From: Pseudomonadota bacterium
Lineage (GTDB): Bacteria > Pseudomonadota > Alphaproteobacteria > Rhizobiales > Xanthobacteraceae
Length of the DNA stretch: 5,091 nt
Reading direction: 5' to 3'
Assembly: GCA_023442085.1 (NCBI GenBank)
Contig: JAEZMT010000479.1
Span: 1-5,091 of the forward strand
Notes under the pieces: model-generated
Told to the model about the DNA's origin: nothing
The model's database searches: none
The model's input: the letters and a program-made list of their open reading frames with translations, nothing else
Translations under genes and position numbers: made by a program
In this document: positions 1 through 5,091 of the stretch, piece after piece
Position numbering within the stretch: the first letter of the stretch is position 1
How the letters are laid out: each line of letters opens with the position of its first letter

Positions 1-646
1 GGAACCACTTCCTGTGGTGCCGCCACGCCCAGCCGCCCGTCACCTGACCCCGGGTCATGGCGCTGATGGTGCCCTTGACCCAGATGGCAGCGTATACGTG
101 GACGATCCACACGCAGATGATCGCCACCGCCGCCAGCGCATGGACCAGAAGCGCGATGCGCTGCTGCTCGATGGTGGTGTAGGAGGCGAAATAGGCCTGC
201 CAGATCACCACGCCCGAGGTGATGAGCACCATGATGAGCAGGCTCATGCCCCAGAACACCAGCTTCTGCCCGGCATTGTACTTGCCAAGCTCCGGCAGCT
301 TCTCCTCGTGGCCGGCGATGACGTCGCGCAGGCGGCGCATCCAGGTGCCGTCCTCGCTCTTCCAGAGGTTGGCCTTCCAGAAGCGCAGGAACATGCCGGC
401 GAAGGAGAAGAAGAGCACGACGCCGATCCAGGGATGGATGGTGCGCGTCATCTGCCCGCCGCCGAACAGGCCGGTGAGGAAATAGAGGCTGGGGTGGAAC
501 AGGGCGAGGCCGGAAATCGCCAAGAGGATCAGGCTGATGGCCGTCACCCAGTGGTTGATGCGGGCGCCCACCGTGTAGCGGTCCACCTGCACCGGGCGAC
601 CCGGATGAACCGCGTCGCCTTTTTCCAGATCGTAGGGTGCGCTCAT
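1..646 (-). CDS. fdoI: Formate dehydrogenase gamma subunit, cytochrome b556 (3' end outside window)
   Basis: This is the membrane cytochrome b of FDH-N/FDH-O, which takes electrons from the beta subunit and passes them through two b haems to quinone. The 215 visible residues match E. coli FdnI/FdoI throughout. They include the RINHW segment near the start, YNAGQKLVFW around residue 123, a VHVYAAIWVKGTI block at 182-194, and the typical end with HH followed by KWF at 210-215. Four hydrophobic helices lie at about 34-56, 70-90, 128-149 and 164-189. Histidines 32, 71, 169 and 183 sit exactly 14 residues after the FdnI haem ligands H18, H57, H155 and H169, so both haem sites look intact. The ATG at 646-644 overlaps the beta stop as ATGA. 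GGAGG lies 6 bases upstream inside the beta gene, which indicates translational coupling. The N-terminus is about 14 residues longer than in FdnI. The frame is open to the window edge; by comparison with E. coli only some 10-25 residues are missing. Confidence 0.95.
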   Translation of the reverse strand, partial: MSAPYDLEKGDAVHPGRPVQVDRYTVGARINHWVTAISLILLAISGLALFHPSLYFLTGLFGGGQMTRTIHPWIGVVLFFSFAGMFLRFWKANLWKSEDGTWMRRLRDVIAGHEEKLPELGKYNAGQKLVFWGMSLLIMVLITSGVVIWQAYFASYTTIEQQRIALLVHALAAVAIICVWIVHVYAAIWVKGTISAMTRGQVTGGWAWRHHRKWF

Positions 647-1599
647 GAGCGGCCTCCGGACGACAGCTTCTCAGCCGTCAGCTTCTCGGCGTTCGCCTCG
701 TCCTCCGGCGATACCTTGTTGGCGCCGTTGACGAGGTAATGCAGCGCGCCGGCGAGGGCGGCGAAGCCCATGACGCCGAGGCCCACATACTTGGTCACGC
801 CCTTCCACGCCTCGACGATGGGGCTGATGCGCGGATTGTCCGGCAGGCCCGCATAGATCGAGGGCTTGTCGGCGTGCTGCAGCACATACATCACGTGCGT
901 GCCGCCCACGCCGGGCGGATCGTAGAGGCCCGCATTCTTGTAGCCGCGAGACTTCAGATCCTTGATGCGGCCCTCGGCCCACTGTTTCATCTGCGTCTTG
1001 GTGCCGAAGACGATGGCCTGGGTCGGGCACGCCTTCTGGCAGGCGGGACCCTGGCCGACCGCCACGCGGTCCGAGCACAGCGTGCACTTGTAGGCCTTGT
1101 GATCGACCTGCGAGATGCGCGGAATGTTGAAGGGGCAGCCCTTCACGCAATAGCCGCAGCCGATGCACTTGGCGTGGTCGAAGTCCACGATGCCGTTGGA
1201 ATACTGCACGATGGCGCCGGGCGCCGGGCAGGCCTTCAGGCAACCCGGATCGGCGCAATGCATGCAGCCGTCCTTGCGAATGAGCCATTCGAGATTGTCG
1301 GTCTCGGGGTTCACCCACTCGGTGAAGCGCATGAGCGTGAACGACGCCGGCGTCAGGTCCGGCGGGTTGGTGTAGGTGCCGTTGAAGGTGCCGATCTCCT
1401 CATGGAGCTCGTTCCATTCGAGGCACGCCGCCTGGCAGGCCTTGCAGCCGATGCACTTCGACACGTCGATGAGCTTGGCCACCGGCTCCTTGAACTCGAC
1501 GTGCGAGGGGGAACCGGAGGCCGAGCGGCGGACGAGGTCCGCATCGCTCAGCTTGGGCGCCACGGGGGCGGTGGTGGGGTTCGGAATCGGAGGAAACAT
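643..1599 (-). CDS. fdoH: Formate dehydrogenase beta subunit, four [4Fe-4S] ferredoxin-type (FdoH/FdnH/FdxH)
   Basis: This is the electron-transfer subunit that carries electrons from the alpha subunit across to the cytochrome b. The 318-residue product has sixteen cysteines in four groups: C49/52/55/59, C112/115/120/124, C145/148/151/155 and C172/175/187/191. This is the full set for four [4Fe-4S] clusters. The segments KLIDVSKCIGCKACQAAC, EWLIRKDGCMHC, CIGCGYC.KGCPFNIPR and GVGGTHVMYVL are near-identical to E. coli FdnH. A single hydrophobic helix at about 268-290 matches the C-terminal membrane anchor of FdnH. There is no signal peptide; the E. coli homologue is exported together with the Tat-tagged alpha subunit. 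The ATG at 1599 has AGGAG 8 bases upstream. The gene lies 18 bases after the alpha stop and overlaps gamma by 4 bases. It is slightly longer than E. coli FdnH (294): a proline-rich N-terminus puts cluster I ten residues later, and the C-terminal tail is a little longer. Confidence 0.97.
   Translation of the reverse strand: MFPPIPNPTTAPVAPKLSDADLVRRSASGSPSHVEFKEPVAKLIDVSKCIGCKACQAACLEWNELHEEIGTFNGTYTNPPDLTPASFTLMRFTEWVNPETDNLEWLIRKDGCMHCADPGCLKACPAPGAIVQYSNGIVDFDHAKCIGCGYCVKGCPFNIPRISQVDHKAYKCTLCSDRVAVGQGPACQKACPTQAIVFGTKTQMKQWAEGRIKDLKSRGYKNAGLYDPPGVGGTHVMYVLQHADKPSIYAGLPDNPRISPIVEAWKGVTKYVGLGVMGFAALAGALHYLVNGANKVSPEDEANAEKLTAEKLSSGGRS
653..657 (-). promoter_or_regulatory. Shine-Dalgarno of the gamma subunit gene, inside the end of beta
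   Basis: GGAGG lies within the Gly-Gly codons near the end of beta, 6 bases before the gamma ATG at 646-644. With the ATGA stop/start overlap it indicates coupled translation of beta and gamma, and it fixes the gamma start despite the N-terminus being longer than in E. coli. Confidence 0.75.
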
Positions 1600-1607
1600 G
1601 GCTGGTT

Positions 1608-1612
1608 CTCCT
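1608..1612 (-). promoter_or_regulatory. Shine-Dalgarno of the beta subunit gene
   Basis: AGGAG lies 8 bases before the beta ATG (1599-1597), within the 18-base gap after the alpha stop TAA (1620-1618). The short gap leaves no room for a separate promoter or a terminator, so alpha and beta are in one transcript. Confidence 0.8.
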
Positions 1613-1617
1613 TTTCC

Positions 1618-4600
1618 TTACGCCACCGGCCCGGTGGAGGGCTCGATGTTGACGAGGAACGCCTTGAACTCCGGCGTCTCGATGTTCGCGTCGCCCACGA
1701 ACGGGGTGAGCACGTTGGCCGGGAAGCCCTTCTTGGCGGCGCCGACGAAGCCCCAGTGGATGGGGATGCCGACGACGTGGATGGGCTTGCCGTCCACCAT
1801 CAGGGGACGGATGCGCTTGGTCACGTAGGCCTTGGCGAAGACGGAGCCCCGCTTCGACCACACGCGGACCCAGCCGGCGTTCTGGATCGACTTCTCCTTC
1901 GCCAGTTGCTCGGAGATCTCCACGAAGAACTCGGGCTGGAGCACCGAATTCACGTGGTTGTTCTTCGTCCAGTAGTGGAAATGCTCGGTGAGACGGTAGG
2001 AGGTCGCCGCATAGGGGAACTCCTTCGACGCCACGTCCGCGAACTGGGCGAAGTCGTCCTTGAACACGCGCGCCACCGGGTTGCCCCGCACCTTGGGGGC
2101 GATCAGGTTGGCGACCGGGCTCTCGAACGGCTCGTAATGCACCGGGAACGGTCCGTCCCGCATCATGCCCCGGGTGAACAGGCGGGAGACGCCTTCCGGG
2201 TTCATGATGAACGGGCCCACATCCTGCGGCTTGGCGGTGGGGGCGATGTCGGGCACGTCGTAGCCCGTCCATTTGGCCCCGTCCCACCAGATCAGCTTGC
2301 GGGTATCGTCCCACGGCTTGCCGTCGATGTTACACGACGCGCGGTTGTAGATGATGCGGCGGTTCGCCGGCCAGGCGAACGACCACTTCAGGTAGGCGCC
2401 GGTATCGTCGGGATCGGAATTGTCCCGGCGCGCCATCATGTTGCCCGCCTCGGTGTAGCAGCCGGAATAGATCCAGCAGCCCGCCGCAGTGGTGCCGTCG
2501 TCGCGCAGCACGCCGAACGTCGGGACCTGCTTGCCCGCCTCAAGGACCTTCTTGGTGGGGTCGTTGGGGTCGAGCACGTCCGAGACCACGTAGCCGTTCA
2601 GCTCTTTCGCAAGCTCGTCGGGCGAGGGCTCGTGCGGGTCCTTATAGTTCCACGTCAGGTTGACGATGGGATCGGGGAACGCGCCGCCGTCCTTCTTGTA
2701 CATCTCCTTCAGGCGCAGATGGAGCTGCGCCATGATGTAGATGTCGGTCTTGGCCTCGCCCGGAGGCGTGCCGGCGGCCCAGTGCCATTGCAGCCAGCGG
2801 CCCGAATTCACCAGCGAGCCGTTATCCTCGGCGAAGCAGGTGGTGGGCAGCTGGATGACCTCCGTCTGGATCTTCGACGGATCGGCCTGGTTGTAGACGC
2901 CGTGGTTCTCCCAGAAGCGCGCGGTCTCGGTCTCCAGCGGATCCATGATCACGAGGAGCTTGAGCTTGCTGAGCGCTTCCGCGAGCTTGCCCTTGTTGGG
3001 GAAGGCCTGCAGCGGGTTGAAGCCCTGGCAGAAGTAGATGTTCATCTTCCCTTGCTTCATCAGCTCGAACGCGCGCAGGATGTCGTAAGACGGCACGTCG
3101 AGCTTCGGCAGGTAGTCGTAGGCCCAGTTGTTGTCCGCCGTCGCCGACGCACCCCACATGGCCTTCTGGAACGACACGAAGAACTTCTTGTAATTCTGCC
3201 AGTAGCTCATCTGGTTGGGACGCAACGGCTTGAAGCCGCGCGTCGACATGTAGGCGTTGAAGTCCGGCTCCTTCTCCGTCGGGATCGTCAGATAGCCCGG
3301 GATCAGGTTGGACATCAGGCCGATGTCGGTGAGGCCCTGGATGTTGGAATGCCCGCGCAGGGCGTTCATGCCGCCGCCGCGCACGCCGATATTGCCGAGG
3401 AGCAGCTGAACCATCGCCATGCAGCGGATGTTCTGCGAGCCCTTGGAATGCTGGGTCCAGCCGAGTGCGTACATGGAGGTCATCGTCTTGGTGGGCGACG
3501 AACACTCCGCCATCATGGACGCCACCTTCAGGAACTTGTCCTTGGGCGTGCCCGTGATGCGCTCGACCATCTCCGGCGTGTAGACGGAGACGTGCTGCTT
3601 CAGAAGGTTGAAGACGCAGCGGGGATGCTGGAGCGTGTCGTCCACGACCGCATAACCGTCCGGGCCGATCTCATAGTCCCAGGTGGAGCGGTTGTAGTCC
3701 CGCTTCATCTCGTCATAGCCCGTGAACAGGCCGTCCTGGTACCCGAAGCCTTCCTTGACGATGTAGCCGACGTTGGTGAACGCCTTCACATAGTCCCACT
3801 GAATCTTGTCGTTCTGAATCAGGTAGTTGATGACGCCCAGCAGGAAGGCGATGTCGGTGCCTTGCCGGATCGGGGCGTAATAGTCCGCCACCGCGGCCGA
3901 GCGCGTGAAGCGCGGGTCCACGACAACGAGCTTGGCGCCACGGTTGGCCTTCGCCTCCGTGACCCATTTAAATCCGCACGGGTGCGCTTCGGCGGCATTG
4001 CCGCCCATGATGATGACCAGATCCGTGTTCTTGATATCGGTCCACGAATTGGTCATCGCGCCACGGCCAAAAGTTGGGCCCAAACTGGACACCGTGGGGC
4101 CGTGTCAGACGCGCGCCTGATTGTCGAAAGTCAGAATTCCGGTTGAGCGCACCACCTTGTAGGTGGCGAACGCGGTTTCGTTGGTGGTGGCGGAGGCGGC
4201 GAGGAAGCCGGTGGTGAGCCAGCGGTTCACCGTCACGCCGTCCTGGTTCTTGGCAATGAAGTTGGCGTCGCGATCCGCCTTCATGGCCTTGGCGATCTTA
4301 TCGAGCGCCTCGTCCCAGGAAATCTTCTCGAACTTGTCGGAGCCCGCGCGCCGGATCATGGGCTGCTTGAGGCGCTGCTCGGACTTCACGATGTCGAGCA
4401 GGGCCGCGCCCTTCGGGCAGAGCGTGCCGCGATTGGTGGGATGGTCGGTGTCACCCTCGATATGGGTGATGTCCGCCTTCTCGCCCTTGGCCACGTTGCC
4501 CTTGGAGAAGATGAGGATGCCGCAGGCCACCGAGCAGTAGGTGCACGTGTTGCGCACCTCGGTGGTGTTGACGAGGCGGAAGGGCTTGATGGTGGAGGCC

Positions 4601-4704
4601 AGTGCCTCCTCGATGGGACCGAATCCCAACGCGCCCAGCGTCGTTCCCGCCACGCCCGCGCCCGCCGTTTTCAAAAACTGGCGCCGCGAGAGCTCCATAT
4701 TCAT
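1618..4704 (-). CDS. fdoG: Selenocysteine-containing formate dehydrogenase alpha (catalytic) subunit, FDH-N/FDH-O type; in-frame TGA at 4107-4105 read as Sec
   Basis: This catalytic subunit oxidises formate to CO2 at a bis-MGD molybdenum (or tungsten) centre in the periplasm. Reading TGA as Sec gives 1028 residues, against 1015 for E. coli FdnG. A Tat signal with SRRQFLK at 6-12 ends at a likely ALA site (34-36). C54, C57, C61 and C96 form the [4Fe-4S] site, and K98 follows. Sec200 and H201 are the active-site pair, and R450 lies in NALRGHSNIQG. Each of these is offset by exactly four from FdnG (C50/53/57/92, K94, Sec196, H197, R446). The molybdopterin domain spans the middle. The C-terminal dinucleotide-binding domain starts near 896 (FPYAATSYRLTEHFH) and runs to about 1020 (DANIETPEFKAFLVNIE). 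The first ATG is chosen because GGAGG lies 9 bases upstream; an in-frame ATG two codons later is less well spaced. A standard gene caller would split this gene into a 199-residue ORF and an 824-residue ORF starting at a GTG (4092). No frameshift is present. The fdn and fdo isoforms cannot be told apart from sequence alone. Confidence 0.97.
4062..4104 (-). promoter_or_regulatory. Bacterial SECIS element (SelB-binding hairpin) inside the alpha coding sequence
   Basis: The mRNA directly after the UGA can fold into a hairpin. The outer stem is CACGGCC (4104-4098) with GGCCGUG (4068-4062), 7 perfect pairs. An internal loop follows, then GG/CC (4093-4092 with 4077-4076), an unpaired U (4091), GUCC (4090-4087) pairing with GGGC (4081-4078) with one G-U pair, and the loop AGUUU (4086-4082). 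In E. coli fdhF the apical GG also starts 11 bases after UGA, also has one bulged U, and also has a GU-containing loop; these are the features SelB recognises. The apical stem is shown by hand pairing only; no folding energy was computed. Confidence 0.88.
4105..4107 (-). other. Selenocysteine codon (in-frame TGA) of the alpha subunit
   Basis: On the minus strand the frame reads DNQARV, TGA, HGPTVSSLGPTFGRGAMTN. E. coli FdnG has DNQARV, Sec196, HGPTVASLAPTFGRGAMTN, so the TGA replaces exactly the active-site Sec with matching residues on both sides. The frame resumes without any shift (4704 and 4092 are separated by a multiple of three). A SECIS-like hairpin begins on the very next base. This is strong evidence for recoding instead of termination. 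Confidence 0.97.
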
Positions 4705-4713
4705 CGAAGGAAA

Positions 4714-4718
4714 CCTCC
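4714..4718 (-). promoter_or_regulatory. Shine-Dalgarno of the alpha subunit gene
   Basis: GGAGG on the minus strand ends 9 bases before the ATG at 4704-4702. This spacing favours the first ATG over the in-frame ATG at 4698-4696, which would be 15 bases away. It therefore supports the start MNMELSRRQ. Confidence 0.8.
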
Positions 4719-4797
4719 GACCTTTCGTGCCCCGACCGGGGACGGTTTCGGACGGCCTTGGAGCCGCTCCGGATGCTGGTTCTCCCAGCGTGACGGG

Positions 4798-4826
4798 ACG
4801 GTATTTTGGAACTGGAATGATGTCAA
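4798..4826 (-). promoter_or_regulatory. Possible sigma-70-type promoter for the operon
   Basis: On the minus strand a perfect TTGACA lies at 4826-4821 in an unusually AT-rich patch (about 4805-4832) of an otherwise GC-rich region. A 17-base spacer gives TACCGT as the -10, which is a poor match to TATAAT. Weak -10 boxes are common in alphaproteobacteria. If correct, the leader to the alpha ATG would be roughly 85-90 bases. Without a mapped transcript start this remains a candidate. Confidence 0.4.
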
Positions 4827-4873
4827 TTTATCCCCGCGCAACTCCGCGTGTTTGAAGGAAAATCGCCTTCTTG

Positions 4874-4886
4874 TCGCATGTTGCGA
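4874..4886. promoter_or_regulatory. Short dyad TCGCA-TGT-TGCGA, possible regulator site
   Basis: This is a perfect 5-bp inverted repeat with a 3-base centre. It fits the loose T-N11-A pattern of LysR-type regulators and lies about 50 bases upstream of the candidate -35 box, where activators often bind. LysR-type regulators of formate dehydrogenases are known (for example FdsR for soluble FDH in Cupriavidus), but no regulator gene is visible here. A 13-base dyad can arise by chance. Confidence 0.3.
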
Positions 4887-4908
4887 TGCGGCACGCTCAA
4901 GCTTCCTG

Positions 4909-4928
4909 GTTACCTCCCATCACGTAAC
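4909..4928. repeat. Inverted repeat GTTAC-N10-GTAAC
   Basis: Two perfect 5-base half-sites are separated by 10 bases, with centres about 15 bases apart. They lie upstream of the candidate promoter. The arrangement could bind a dimeric regulator, but I cannot assign a family, and chance occurrence is possible. Confidence 0.25.
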
Positions 4929-4937
4929 GGAATGGGG

Positions 4938-4970
4938 TTCGGCGAGGTCCGACAATTGTGCGCTGCCGAA
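4938..4970. repeat. Inverted repeat TTCGGC-N21-GCCGAA enclosing the palindrome ACAATTGT
   Basis: Six-base arms at 4938-4943 and 4965-4970 flank a perfect 8-base palindrome at 4952-4959. It has no U-tract and a long loop, so it is not a typical terminator. The placement far upstream of the operon is compatible with a regulator site, but nothing identifies it. Confidence 0.25.
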
Positions 4971-5091
4971 GCCGGGCGCGATCACGGAAACGGGCGTTGA
5001 CCCGTCGCACGGCCCTGACGCAGAGTGCCGGTGTGAAGGTCGGTTTGGCTCCCGCGGGTCGGGGCGCACAATCTATCCATCCGGATACAGC

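Larger units (their letters stand above)
4705..5091. other. Upstream non-coding region of the formate dehydrogenase operon
   Basis: No convincing gene is present in these 387 bases. The frames on both strands are short, lack ribosome sites or resemble no protein I know. A minus-strand frame open from the right edge to a TGA near 4896 is arginine-rich and unconvincing as the tail of an upstream gene. The region holds the candidate promoter (4826-4798), the alpha Shine-Dalgarno, a leader hairpin CCCCG-AC-CGGGG (4730-4741) and several dyads between 4874 and 4970. I saw no FNR box (TTGAT-N4-ATCAA) and no good sigma-54 site (GG-N10-GC with consensus flanks). Confidence 0.6.

Noticed and set aside
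14..739. Plus-strand open frame of 241 codons over the gamma gene
   Set aside because: It is antisense to the conserved cytochrome b subunit with intact haem ligands. The composition (Asp, His, Glu, Arg rich) is typical of a shadow frame.
4090..4107. Possible pseudogene: nonsense mutation splitting the alpha subunit
   Set aside because: The TGA lies exactly at the known Sec position, is flanked by conserved residues, is followed by a SECIS-like hairpin, and the downstream 828 codons show no decay.
739..4146. A plus-strand open frame of 1135 codons covering most of the alpha and beta genes
   Set aside because: It is antisense to two clearly conserved genes. Long antisense frames are expected in GC-rich DNA with strong third-position bias. 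The translation is rich in Arg, His, Val and Leu, resembles no family I know, and has no convincing ribosome site.
4836..4851. Possible sigma-54 promoter (CACG, then TTGC, on the minus strand)
   Set aside because: The TGG of the -24 element is missing and the spacing is off by one, so it does not meet the GG-N10-GC requirement.
4541..4855. Plus-strand frame of 104 codons across the alpha start and leader
   Set aside because: Half of it is antisense to the alpha signal peptide and cluster region. The remainder lies in the leader and candidate promoter, with no recognisable domain.
4932..5000. Small plus-strand ORF of 22 codons starting MGFGEVRQ
   Set aside because: It has no Shine-Dalgarno, no known homologue by eye, and overlaps the dyads. 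It is most likely chance.
4897..5091. Minus-strand frame open from the right edge, possibly the tail of an upstream gene
   Set aside because: The roughly 65 residues are arginine-rich with no recognisable motif, and a stop-free stretch of this length is common at this GC content. It cannot be settled without the sequence beyond 5091.

Overview
The window holds one operon on the minus strand. It encodes a membrane-bound, selenocysteine-containing formate dehydrogenase of the FDH-N/FDH-O type: alpha, beta and gamma subunits, transcribed right to left. The DNA is GC-rich with strong G/C preference at third codon positions. The proteins align by eye along their length with E. coli FdnGHI/FdoGHI. 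Composition and residue choice suggest a proteobacterium, plausibly an alphaproteobacterium of the Hyphomicrobiales; that placement is inference, and no marker gene is present to confirm it.

Layout from the operon's 5' side (right) to its 3' side (left). Positions 5091-4705 are a non-coding upstream region with a promoter-like TTGACA box, several short dyads and a good Shine-Dalgarno. Positions 4704-1618 are the alpha subunit, a Tat-exported molybdenum/tungsten bis-MGD catalytic subunit of 1028 residues including one selenocysteine. Its reading frame is interrupted by an in-frame TGA at 4107-4105. That codon sits where E. coli FdnG has Sec196 and is followed at once by a bacterial SECIS-like hairpin (4104-4062), so this is recoding and not a broken gene. 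After an 18-base gap comes the beta subunit (1599-643), with sixteen cysteines for four [4Fe-4S] clusters and one C-terminal membrane helix. Its stop overlaps the start of the gamma subunit (646 to beyond position 1), a four-helix cytochrome b with all four haem-ligand histidines. Gamma runs off the left edge with probably only its last 10-25 residues missing.

Together the genes form an electron path. Formate is oxidised at the selenocysteine/Mo site in the periplasm, electrons pass through the [4Fe-4S] clusters of alpha and beta to the two b haems of gamma, and from there to quinone. The host must also make Sec-tRNA (selA, selB, selC, selD) and the FDH accessory proteins (FdhD, FdhE). None of these is in the window.

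I found no mobile element, CRISPR array, tRNA, rRNA or unknown gene family. The strongest unusual signal is the selenocysteine recoding site. The upstream dyads are a weaker second.
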